A DNA stretch of 64,000 bases. Origin: Panax quinquefolius (Eukaryota > Streptophyta > Magnoliopsida > Apiales > Araliaceae). The notes under the pieces were generated by a model that was not told the DNA's origin, ran no database searches, and was given only the letters and a program-made list of their open reading frames with translations. The stretch lies in assembly GCA_020205615.1 (NCBI GenBank), contig CM035166.1, forward strand, positions 89,519,043 through 89,583,042, written 5' to 3'. This document shows, one piece after another, positions 10,691-20,082 of the stretch (the stretch's first letter is position 1; each line of letters opens with the position of its first letter). Made by a program: the position numbers and the translations under genes.

Positions 10691-12338
10691 AGCGAACGTG
10701 GTAGCTGACGCATTGAGTAGAAGATCATATGTGGGTACGAGTGCAATATTGTCAACAAAAAGGCCCATTTTATGTGACTTACAAAGGATGGAGATAGAGT
10801 TAAAGACTCCAGGGACCCATGTGATGATGGTGAATATACGAGTAGAACCAACTTTAATTGATAAAGTTAAAGCTGCTCAAGCTACAGACCTGGAGTTGAT
10901 GCGTATAAGGAAGAAAGTGCAAGAAGGTGCTATGCCGGAAGCAAGAATCGATGAAGAAGTAATACTTCGAGTCAACTCCAGATTTTGTGTTTCTAACGAC
11001 CCTAATTTAAAGTATAAAATCATGGTGGAGACGCACAACACACCGTTTGCAATCCATCCTGGGAGTACCAAAATGTATCATGATGTTCGTCATACATTTT
11101 GGTGGAGCAATATGAAGAGAGAGAGATAACGCTGTTTATCTCAAGGTGTCTAACTTGTCAACGAGTCAAGGCAGAGCATCAAGTACCAAAAGGTCCATTG
11201 CAACCACTTGAAATTTTAGAATGGAAGTTGGAGAACATTACCATGGATTTCGTTACTGGTCTTCCTAAGGTTTCTCAAGGCATAGATGCAATTTGGGCCA
11301 TTGTTGATAGATTGACCAAGTCTGCTCATTTCTTACCAATACGAGAAACTTATACACTTGAACATCTTGCTCGTATGTATATAAACGAGATTGTAAGATT
11401 GCATGGTATACCAGTATCCATTGTTTCGAATCGAGACCCAAGATTCACTTCACGATTTTGGGTTAGTTTGCAAAAAACTATGGGCACGAATTTACGATCT
11501 AGTTCAGCATATTATCTTCAGACGAACGGACGGACAATCAGAGAGGACTATCCAAACTCTGGAAGATTTATTAAGACTCTGTGTCCTTGACTTCAAGGGA
11601 AGTTGGGATAAATTATTACCATTGGTGGAGTTTTCTTACAACAACAGTTATCAAACAAGTATTGGCATGGCTCCATTTGAGGCGTTGTATGGAAGAAAGT
11701 GTCATTCTCGAAAGATCTTTGGGATGAGGTGGGTGAAGCAACGTTGTTGGGACCAGAGTTGGTACGTATGACTACGGAAAAGATTCAAACGATTCGGCAA
11801 CGTATAAAAACCTCATAAGATCGACAAAAGAGTTATGCTGATCTTCAACGAAAGGACGTGGAATTCGATATAGGAGATCATGTTTTGTTACGTGTTGCTC
11901 CATGGAAAGGGGTTACAAGATTTGGAAAGAGAGGAAAGCTCAATCCTCGATTCATTGGCCCATTTATAATCCTTGATCGAGTAGGAACTGTGGCCTATAG
12001 ACTCGCTTTACCGCCAAGTATGTCTCGTGTTCATAACATTTTTCACATATCCATGTTACATAAATATGTGGAAGACTCGAACCACATTATTGAGTTAGAA
12101 CAGGACGAAATAGCGGAATATTTAACGTATGAAGAGGTTCCTGTTCAAATCTTGGATAAGAAGGAACATATTCTACGCTCCAAGGTTATACCTCAAGTCA
12201 AAGTTTTGTGGAGGAACCACAATGTTGAGGAAATGACACGGGAGTTAGAATCAAAATGAAATCAAGTTATCCTTACCTCTTCGACATACCAGACACGTAC
12301 CCTAATTTCGAGGGCGAAATTTCATAAGGAGGGGAGGT
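10691..12338 (+). pseudogene. R2 pol: integrase and chromodomain, ending at polypurine tract
   Basis: The His/Cys zinc-binding part ([23 protein letters not shown]) is split by an extra AG in an AG run near 11122. In the core, MDFVTGLP supplies the first Asp and [10 protein letters not shown] the Glu. The second catalytic Asp motif reads SNRDPRF where R8 and R9 have SDRDPRF, so the active-site Asp is probably lost. The C-terminal part (NPRFIGPF, HNIFHISML) leads to a chromodomain-like segment (VKVLWRNHNVEE) that in this group guides integration to heterochromatin. A stop follows ELESK at 12257. The polypurine tract AAGGAGGGGAGGT occupies 12326-12338. Confidence 0.85.
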
Positions 12339-12905
12339 TGTAAGACCCCAACTTTTATGAATAAAGATGAATTTTCTATGATTATCATTTTTGAATTTTA
12401 TGGAATGAATTTGATATAATGTTATAGTTGTGGGTAATATTTATAAATTTTACAAAATCATGTAATTGTTATATAATATTCAATTGGCCGGGGAATATTT
12501 GTTTTAACAGGGAATATTCGTACAATGACACAATCATTGGTGGACCCCACAACGGAATTATTGTCGGATTGAGAAAACGACAAAATTATTTTATGAAAAT
12601 AACGGCGGAAGTTTTATCGTTAAAACTGTTGAACTACTCGGTAATAAAGTACAGTAATACGCGTGGTTGAATAGTAGCACAATGTATTGATTATTGATGT
12701 TTACGTGAGAAGTCACTCAGTTTTGTTCAATTATTGCTACAGTAATTGTTGCATAGTATCTCACGTTATTTGATTCAATTATTATCGATATTTTATATAT
12801 TATTAAATCAATAATTGAGATAACAAAGTTATTAATATTATTATTTGCAATATTAACGATGTCTAGAAGTTCTGTCAAGGAGAGGTTTGCTCACCTAATT
12901 GCGCG

Positions 12906-12929
12906 CCAATAAGGAGAAATCCTTATTGG
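12906..12929 (+). other. Perfect 10-bp hairpin with GAAA loop in U3
   Basis: CCAATAAGGA, then GAAA, then TCCTTATTGG: arms fully complementary with a GNRA-type tetraloop if transcribed. The homologous site in R3's 3' LTR (17565-17588) and in R5's LTR (30174-30197) each carries one change that converts a pair to G-U while keeping the stem. It lies upstream of the TATA box, so a DNA role or read-through RNA role is open. Confidence 0.7.
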
Positions 12930-13228
12930 AAAGTCCCCTCTTTCCTGGGAACGACCTGGTCGATTAATATTGTGAATTATAATAATGATGATAAATGTTG
13001 TTATATATATATATATAAGTTGTAATATTTGTCAAGTGGGGGAATCATGGGTGCGTTCCATGAATGAGCATTATAAAACATATGTTATATATGTCTTAGT
13101 TAATTTTTGGTGGGAGAAGACTTATGGAGCACTATCTTGTTGTTATATTTATATATATATATATATCTTGAAAGCAACATGGGTGGGGGTGACATTAAGT
13201 CACGGGAGGATGGAAAAGTTGAAATGGT

Positions 13229-13230
<2 letters not shown>

Positions 13231-13293
<63 letters not shown>
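13231..13293 (+). repeat. (AT)n microsatellite in LTR, about 63 bp
   Basis: An uninterrupted AT dinucleotide run in U3; shorter runs lie near 13005 and 13148. Overlapping frames coding for Tyr-Ile repeats are artefacts. R8's LTRs carry AT runs at the corresponding place. Confidence 0.95.
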
Positions 13294-13295
<2 letters not shown>

Positions 13296-13481
13296 TGGCT
13301 AGCTTGTTGTATATATATAATATATATATTTAGTTTGCCGTGAATTGAGGGAATTCACATGTGATATTATTAAGTTGCGTCTGAAATTTTTTTTCCTTTC
13401 GCCCGTGATTCTACAAATGATTTCGTCTGATTCCTACTGTGTAGTCCATGAGAATTCTAAATAGTATCTTTTCCATTCTCC

Positions 13482-13490
13482 TATAAATAG
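13482..13490 (+). promoter_or_regulatory. TATA box of R2/R3 LTR promoter
   Basis: TATAAATAG lies just before a purine-rich leader containing AGAGAGAGAAAC. The same box is placed identically in the LTRs of R3 (18059), R5 (30754) and R8 (44659), and in R7's 5' LTR (42270, minus). Transcription would start about 25-30 bases downstream. Confidence 0.7.
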
Positions 13491-13605
13491 AAGCTCATTC
13501 CTTCATTATTTCTTATGAATTCACTGAAACTCTAGAGAGAGAAACTATACAGAGAAAGAAGAAAAGTATTCTGCTACTTCACTATTTCTATATCTAGTTT
13601 CTTCT

Positions 13606-13614
13606 AAGGTAAGA
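13606..13614 (+). other. Predicted splice donor inside the LTR
   Basis: AAG/GTAAGAG is close to the plant donor consensus and about 120 bases after the TATA box. It recurs at this place in every LTR of the family: 18234/18235, 30892/30893, 44787/44788, 52049/52050, and minus-strand 42145/42144 and 36772/36771. It pairs with the acceptor at 15245 (see findings). Confidence 0.55.
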
Positions 13615-13650
13615 GGTATTATTTCTTTTGTATTCATGAAAAGAACATCT

Positions 13651-14080
13651 GTTATTCCATTCTTTATTATTATGTTAGAATAACTTTTATGTATGCCAAT
13701 ACATATACATGGTGAAATTCTTCATTATTCCATTCTTTATTATTATGTTGGAATAACTTTTATACATGGGCAATCTGCATACATGGTAAAATTCTTCTAT
13801 TCCATTCTTTATTATTACATTTGGAACATCCCGATGCGTGCGTTTCGCATGACTGAATTCCGTTATTTATTATTCAGTTGGAATATCCTGTCTGTGCATT
13901 TACACATGACCTGGTTCCATTATTTATTATTCTGTTGGAATATCCTATCTGTGCGTTTATGCATGACCTGGTTCCGTTATTTATTATTCTGTTGGAATAA
14001 CCTGTCTGTGCGGTCTATCGTATGCCTTATGATTTCTTTTGTTATTCCATTCTTTATTATACTCAGTTGGTTAAAGTTTT
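13651..14080 (+). repeat. Tandem stem-loop array in R2/R3 LTR
   Basis: About seven units of roughly 60 bp. Each has TTCCATTCTTTATTATT followed by a short spacer and TTGGAATA or TTGGAACA, so the unit ends pair (TTATTCCA with TGGAATAA). Spacers between units often hold a GCATG-type element. The array lies within the predicted leader intron. Confidence 0.8.
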
Positions 14081-14311
14081 GACTTCTATACTCCATAAAA
14101 TTAGTGGAATATCCTTGATATTTGTGCTTCATCCAGTATCTTTTCATGGAAATATTCTTCTGAGCATTCTCGAATTTTACTCTACAAAGAAGTATCATGT
14201 TGACAATTTGGACATTATTAGTTCCTGGATAAATTAATTCGTTAACTTGTTTTATTGAATTCTTATATAATTGTCATCATCTCTTGTTTATATTCTGTTG
14301 AAAGTCATTTG

Positions 14312-14545
14312 TGGCCTGTAGTGCATAGATGGACTTGGTATAATTATGACTAGGGGTTAATCGGTATAATCATGACCGTAATGTTACAAATGATGTGGTA
14401 AAAGTCATCATTGGCCCGTAGTGCATTGATGGACAGTTATTGGCATGATTATGACCATTGATTAATACACGAAAATCCTTGGCCCGTAGTGCATTAATAA
14501 TTTTTGGTTGTGATACTAATGAATATCCTTGGCCGTAGTGCAGGG
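14312..14545 (+). repeat. GTAGTGCA repeat array in R2/R3 LTR
   Basis: Four spaced copies of GGCCCGTAGTGCATTGATGG or close variants, alternating with GGTATAATCATGACC-type segments. The array is present downstream of the stem-loops in every LTR of the family (for example 19022-19320, 31745-31985, 45475-45720, 52725-52965). Confidence 0.7.
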
Positions 14546-15068
14546 ATGATGTGGATTATTTATTAAGCTCAGTCTCAGCAATAAAAGTGATGAAAAACCT
14601 TTTTAAATCATAAAAGATAGTAGATTTTATTCTCTACTTGACTCTTTTGATGGATTGCTTGTTCCGCTGCAGTTAAACTTGATGTTTGTTATATTTTATC
14701 AGTTTAACATTGTTGAAGGCTAATGATAATTTATTCGCATTATCTTAGTCATAATATTTCTTGGCTGGGCTAGTTGAGCTCACCCTTTTGCTTTCATTGT
14801 TCTCTTCAGGAAATGAGAACGTAGCAGGGACTAGTCGGGGAATGGAGTGATGGTCCAGATGATAGCCTTAGTAGTCCTCACTATTCTATGAAATAGTGCG
14901 ATAATAATTATAATGAGGACTTATTCTGAGAGTGTATATTGTCTAGTAGACAATATTTTTATTAAAACTCACAATTTTTGTTGTATATTTAAGATTGTAT
15001 TTGTATTATGTACCATGTATTTGGCGACTCAGAATAGGTGATGTATACCTATTTTGGGGGCGTCACAG

Positions 15069-15081
15069 TTGGCATCAAAGC
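15069..15081 (+). other. Primer-binding site of R3
   Basis: TTGGCATCAAAGC lies two bases after the LTR end. The family form, best seen in R5 (TTGGTATCAAAGC), differs from the perfect initiator-Met complement in R1 by A for G in CAGAGC. R3 has one further change. Confidence 0.7.
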
Positions 15082-15225
15082 TTAGGGATATGATCCCTGC
15101 CAGAGATGTGAGACAAGAACTAGGAGGGGAGAGACGGAGAATTCCTTCGCTAGTATGATCTACCTAAGTTTATTTGGTATTTAATTGGTCGGTTAGAGTA
15201 TAGGGATAATATATGATATGTTAAT

Positions 15226-15245
15226 TAACCCTTGTTTTGTGGCAG
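15226..15245 (+). other. Predicted splice acceptor before R3 gag start
   Basis: AACCCTTGTTTTGTGGCAG precedes the start codon at 15255 by 9 nt. The T-rich stretch ending CAG, with TTAATTAA just upstream as possible branch region, recurs before the gag ATG of R5 (32700), R8 (46448) and R7 (40381, minus strand, as TAG). Confidence 0.5.
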
Positions 15246-15254
15246 TGTTTGAAA

Positions 15255-16028
15255 ATGGTAGCTGAAAATGTTAACAATGGAGTGAATGAGATCGTTGAGA
15301 CACCTTTAATCACTAACCAGGTTAATGTGATGTCAGACGAAGAAGAAATTAGAGATATCTACGTGGTGAGTGAAGAACTAATAGTTGCACCCGAGCTAGT
15401 TGCAGAGGTAGCAGCTGAGAGCGAGGAAGAAGAGGAAGAATAGGAAGAAGAGGAACCTGAAAAGAATTTATTAGAAGAATTTTATGATCGAAATTTAGAA
15501 TTACAAAATCGTATTCATGAGTTAGAAGAGCAGGCTGAAGAACGGCGAAAGGCGTGTAGTAAAAAGAGAGATGTAACAATTCAAAATTTTGTTACCCGAT
15601 GTGCGATGCTTGAACAGAAGCACTCTTTGGCAGAGTATAAGATATTAGAACTGGAATCTGAGAATGTTATGATCAAAGTTCTGATGAAAGATGAAACAAC
15701 TGAATGAAGGAAAATAGATGATGCATGGGTAAAAGCCGCACGACGCGTAGATATTGTAGAAAAAGACGTCCGATCCAATAAGGCCAAAATAGATGAAATA
15801 GATTTTTCTTTTTGGACAACAATTGGGAGAATACAACATCAAATTCGGAATTACCCTGTGCAGAGCGGTCAACCAAAATTCGATATGGATCGGAGAGTAA
15901 TGATTTGAATCATGGATCAGGAATGTGACGAAGCAATTAAGGGTGGAATGTACTCTATAGCAAAGTTAAATCCGGTAGTTTAGGTGAGAACGTTTGTCGA
16001 AAAACCCGAACGAAGTTATTATGGGTAA
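15255..16028 (+). pseudogene. Acidic coiled-coil protein at the gag position of R3
   Basis: The first residues (MVAENVNNGVNEIVETP) match the gag start of R5, R7 and R8, but what follows is different: an acidic stretch with Glu runs to about residue 75, then a predicted coiled coil (LELQNRIHELEEQAEERRKA, LEQKHSLAEYKILELESEN). No capsid-like segment and no zinc knuckle is present. The frame is 257 codons long with no frameshift, broken only by TAG at 15441, TGA at 15705, TGA at 15906 and TAG at 15981. This pattern suggests a once-functional protein that decayed by point mutation. Its role is unknown; supplying a gag-interacting or RNA-binding partner is speculation. Confidence 0.6.
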
Positions 16029-16200
16029 GTTAATTATAAACTCTTGCGAAGTCTATACCTTATTAGATACCAGTTCTACCCATTCTTTTATCTCTTGCTT
16101 ATGCTCAACGTTTAAATTTGACTCTAGAGAAGTTAGACTTTGACTTATCGGTTGAAACTCTGTTAGGAGAAACCTTCATTACATGTGCTATCCAAGTCTT
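16008..16200 (+). pseudogene. R3 protease remnant
   Basis: Reads NEVIMGKLIINSCEVYTLL then DTSSTHSFIS. This is the aspartic protease active site, but the essential Gly of Asp-Thr-Gly is Ser. It begins overlapping the end of the coiled-coil frame, as the normal gag/protease fusion would. Similarity to R8's protease stops at TFITC near 16190, where the next deletion junction lies. Confidence 0.75.
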
Positions 16201-16995
16201 GGATGAGAGTCATAGTTTTGAATGATATTTCTATTGTTAATAAATTTCCTGACGTATTCTTGAAGACTTCTTAGCTTACCCCTAGAACTTGAAATCGAAT
16301 TTTGTATTGACCCCAGTACAAAACCCATTTCTAAAACCCTTAAATATTTCTTCAACCAAAACGAACGTATAATGCGCCAAAGATATTGGCTCGAGATGTT
16401 GAAAGATTATAATAATACCATTCAATACCATCGTGAAAAAGCGAACGTGGTAGCTGACGCGTTGAGTAGAAGATTGTATGCGTTTACGAGTGCGAATATA
16501 CGAATCTACGTGAAGATAACGAATATATGATTAGAACCGACTTTAGTCGATAATGTTAAAGTTGCTAAAGCTACAGATCCGGAGCTGATGAATACGAAGA
16601 AGAAGGTTCAAGAGGGCGTTATTTTAAAAGCAAGAGTTGCTGAAGAGAGGAAATCTCAACCCTCGATTTAATTGGCCCATTTGAAATCCTCGATTGAGTA
16701 GGAACTGTAGCTTATAGACTCGTTTTACCGCCAAGTATGTCGCGTGTTCATAACGTTTTTAACGTATCGATGTTATATAAATATGTGGACAACCCGAACC
16801 ACATTATTAATTTAAGAACCAGATGAGATAGAGGATAATTTAACGTATGAAGATGTACCTGTTAAAATCTTGAAATATATTTTACGCTCAAAGGTTATAC
16901 CTCAAGAGTTGGAATCTGGCGAAGTGTCCTCATTTTTTCAGCATACCAGGTACGTACGTAAATTTCGAGGGCGAAATTTCATAAGGATGGGAGAT
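16201..16995 (+). pseudogene. R3 collapsed pol: linker, RNase H end, integrase ends, chromodomain, polypurine tract
   Basis: Three joins are visible. GTGCTATCCAAGTCTTGG leads into the protease-RT linker (LNDISIVNKFPD). TKPISK is followed within a few residues by LKYFFNQN, removing RT and most of RNase H. The segment before integrase (KKVQEGVILKAR) is fused to the integrase C-terminal part out of frame (RKSQPSI then stop), removing the zinc-binding and catalytic domains. The rest ([35 protein letters not shown]) ends at GGATGGGAGAT before the LTR. Confidence 0.75.
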
Positions 16996-19849
16996 TATAA
17001 AATCCCAAATTTTACAAATAAAGATTTAATTTTCTCGAAATATTTTTTTCAAAATTATAGTGTGGATTTGAGATAATGTTATAGTTGTAGGTAATATTTA
17101 TAAATTTTGAAAAGTATGCAAGTAGTTGTATAATATTCGATTGGTCGGGGAATATTCTTTTTTTCGGGGAATATCCGTATGACGGTAAAATCATTGGTGG
17201 ACCCCACAACGGAATTATTGTCGGATTGAGAAAACAACAAAAATATTTTTATGAAAATAATGGCGGAAGTTTTACCGTTAAAATTGTTGAACTACTCGGA
17301 AGTAAAAGTACAATAATATGTGTGGTTGCATAGTAGCACACGGTATTAATTATTGATGCTTACGTGAGAAGTCACTCAGTTTTGTTCAATTATTACTACA
17401 GTAATTATTGCATAATATCTCACGTTATTTGATTTAATTATTGTCGATATTTTATATGTTATTAAATCAATAATTGAGATGACAGAGTTATTAATATTAT
17501 TATTTGCAATATTAAAATTGTCTAGAAGTTCTGTCAAGGAGAGGTTTGGTCACCTAATTGCGCGCCAATAGGGAGAAATCCTTATTGGAAAGCCCCCTCT
17601 TTCCTGGGAACGACCTGGTCGATTAATATTGTGAATTATAATAATGGTGATAAATGTTATTTTATTATTATTATAAATGTAATAAAACGAAAAACTTTTA
17701 TATAAAAATGTAATACTTTTTATAAAGTTTTGTTTTATTTGATTATAAATAGAATATATTATATTTTATTATTATGCATAGTTTTTTTATGCATAAGTAC
17801 TGCGTAGTGTTTTCAGATAGTAAAATCTTTTTATATAAAACAAAATACTTTTATAAAGTTATTTGTTTTTTAGATTTTAAATAAAATATATTATATTTTA
17901 TTATGCATAGTGTTTGCATAGTGCCTACATAGTATTTGCATAGGAAAAACTTTGTATATAAAAGAGAATACTTTTTATAAAGTTTTGTTTTATTTGATTA
18001 TAAATAAAATATATTATATTTTATTTCATAGTGCAGCATAGTATCCTTTCCATTCTCTTATAAATAGGATGCTTAGTTAGAATTGAAAATCACACCAGAA
18101 ATTCAGAGAATTCTTCTTCTATAATCTTGAGCGTATTTCTTTAGAGTTTAAGAAAGCTTTGAGCGTAGAAAATAGTGCAAGTTTGCTTCAAGTATATCCC
18201 CGCCGAAATACTCTTCTTTTTAAGGTAAGGGATATTATTTCTTTCATATTCATGAAGAGAACTATTGTTATTCCATTCCTTATTATTTTGTTGGAATAAC
18301 TTTGATATCATGGACTACTAGTATACATGGTGAAATTTTTCATTATTCCATTCTTTATTATTACATTGGAATAACTTTATGCTCATGCGATCTATCACAT
18401 TCCTGGTGAAATCTGTTGTTATTTCATTCTTTATTATTCTGTTGGAACATCCTGTTTGTCCAGATTACGCATGACCTGGTTCCATTCTTTATTATTTTGT
18501 TGGAACATCCTGTCTGTGCAGATTACGCATGATCTGGTTCCATTCTTTATTATTCTGTTGGAATATTCTATCTGTGCAGATTACACATGACCTGGTTCCA
18601 TTCTTTATTACTTTGTTGGAATAACATGTCTATTGGATTATCGCATGCATGGTGAATGATCCTTTGTATTCATTCCTTAGTAACTTGTGGAAATGATCTG
18701 TCTACATGGATTACAGCATGGCGGGCGAAAATCTATTTGTAGTTTCATATATTCAATTATACTCAGTTGGTTAAAGTTTTGGCTTCTATACTCCATGAAA
18801 TTAGTAGAATATCCTGGATATTTGCGCTTCATCCAGTATCTTTTCATGGAAATATTCTTCTGAGCATTCTTGAATTTTACCCCACAAAGCAATATCATGT
18901 TGACAATTTGGACGTTATTGAGTTCAGGATAAATTAACTTATAAATCTTTAAAATTTATTCTTGAACTTGTTTTATTGAATTGTCATCATCCTCATGCTT
19001 ATATTATGTTGAAAGTCATCTGTGGCCTGTACTGCATAGATGGACTTGGTATGATTATGACCAGGGATCATTCGGTATAATCATGACCGTAATGTTACAA
19101 ATGATGTGGAAAAAGTCCTCATTGGCCCGTAGTGGATTGATGGACAGTTTTTGGTATGATTATGACTATGGATTCTCTTCGGCCAAGGGTGCAAAGATAA
19201 ATTGTTTTATGGCATGATCAGGACCGTTGATGAAAACACGATTATCTTTGGCTGTCTTCGCATGGATAATTCGTGGTCGTGATACTAAAGAATACCCTGG
19301 CTTTTGTAGTGCGGGGATGATTTAATGATGTGGATTATTTATTAAAATTGAGTCTCGTGATAAAAGTGATGAAAAACCTTTTAAATCATAGAAGATAGTA
19401 GATTTTATTCTCTACTGACTCTTCTAATGGATTGCTTGTTCACCGCAGTTAAACTTGATGTTTGTTATATTGTATCGGTTTAACATCTTGTTGAAAGCTA
19501 ATGATAATTTATTATGCATTATCTTAGTCATAATATTTCTTACTAGGCTAGTTGAGCTCACCCTTTCTTTCAATGTTCTCTTGAAAATGAGAATATAAAT
19601 TTGACCTAGTCGGGGAATTGATTGACGGTCCGAGATGGTTTGCATTTGTAGTCCTCACTATTACGTGAAATAGTGTGGTAATAAATATATTGAGGACTTA
19701 TTTTGAGTTTGAATCATTGCACAGAAGACAATATTTGTATTAAAACTCACAACTTTCAAGTTAGATATATTTAAGTTTGTATTTGTATTCTGTACCATAT
19801 ATTTGGCGACTCAGAATAGGTGATGTATACCTATTTTGGGGGCGTCACA
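16996..19849 (+). repeat. R3 3' LTR
   Basis: Begins TATAAAATCCC (a decayed TGTAAGACCCC) and ends GCGTCACA. The tetraloop hairpin is at 17565-17588, the TATA box at 18059-18067 and the splice-donor match at 18234/18235. Its U3 holds TATAAA/CATAG-rich repeats at about 17690-18045 that also occur in R7's LTRs but not in the left LTR of R3. After 19849 the sequence changes to CACTA subterminal repeats. Confidence 0.8.
18266..18700 (+). repeat. Tandem stem-loop array in R3 3' LTR
   Basis: Seven units of TTCCATTCTTTATTATT with a closing TTGGAA. In units 1 and 2 ATTCC faces GGAAT. In unit 4 GTTCC faces GGAAC, a matched change. In units 5 and 6 GTTCC faces GGAAT, which still pairs as G-U in RNA. Confidence 0.8.
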
Positions 19850-19923
19850 GCATGTCCGGTCGCTGATAATACTAATAGCGACCGACATCCGCGACCGTAA
19901 TTTAATCTAGTCGCTATTTAATA

Positions 19924-19947
19924 TCAGCGACCGCATGCGGTCGCTGA
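19924..19947. repeat. 24-bp perfect palindrome in T1
   Basis: Core AGCGACCGCATGCGGTCGCT flanked by TC and GA, identical on both strands. Likely a transposase-binding subterminal repeat of the CACTA element; binding is inferred. Confidence 0.85.
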
Positions 19948-20058
19948 CATGAATTTCCCTCCCAAAAATTTGTTCGAAAAGTTGGCGTGTTTGTTTTTTG
20001 CGATCGATATATATCAGCGACTGCATAGCGGTTGCTAAATCGTCCACGTCATTAAAAA

Positions 20059-20082
20059 TCAGCGACCGCATGCGGTCGCTGA
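20059..20082. repeat. Second copy of the 24-bp palindrome in T1
   Basis: Identical to the copy 135 bases upstream. A diverged version (AGCGACTGCATAGCGGTTGC) lies between them at about 20016, and an inverted pair of half-sites is at 19855-19885. Confidence 0.85.

Larger units (their letters stand above)
9917..15067 (+). mobile_element. R2: Ty3/gypsy chromovirus, 3' half (5' half lies left of the window)
   Basis: The sequence starts abruptly inside RT at the residues [10 protein letters not shown], exactly where R1 ends, and continues through RNase H, integrase, chromodomain, polypurine tract and a 2.7-kb LTR. Comparison with R8 shows that the missing RT part should adjoin R1's other end outside the window. 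Chromodomain-bearing integrase plus LTRs of this length suggest the Tekay/Del group; that clade call is inference. Confidence 0.8.
12339..15067 (+). repeat. LTR shared by R2 (as 3' LTR) and R3 (as 5' LTR)
   Basis: Runs from TGTAAGACCCC after R2's polypurine tract to GCGTCACA just before R3's primer site. Inside, in order: inverted repeats around 12705-12830 (ACGTGAGA paired with TCTCACGT), a tetraloop hairpin, (TA)n runs, a TATA box, a splice-donor match, a stem-loop array and a GTAGTGCA repeat array. It closes one element and opens the next, so the two elements form a tandem with a common LTR. Confidence 0.8.
12339..19849 (+). mobile_element. R3: internally deleted, non-autonomous relative of R2
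   Basis: LTR, primer site, about 1.9 kb of interior and a second LTR. The interior has a gag-like start, a replaced gag body, a protease remnant and short pieces of RNase H, integrase N-terminal spacer and integrase C-terminus; RT, the RNase H active site and the integrase core are absent. R7 on the other strand shares the junctions. The two bounding LTRs have different U3 regions: the left has TA runs, the right has CATAG-rich repeats as in R7. A recombinant origin is therefore likely. Confidence 0.75.

Noticed and set aside
12985..13343. Frames rich in Tyr-Ile repeats; also 44246-44440 and 51715-51900
   Set aside because: They are translations of AT microsatellites in LTRs.
13690..14240. 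Frames of 70-130 codons in LTR stem-loop arrays (also 41675-42019, 44795-45235, 52089-52495)
   Set aside because: They follow the 60-bp repeat unit and occur on either strand in different copies. They reflect repeat periodicity, not genes.
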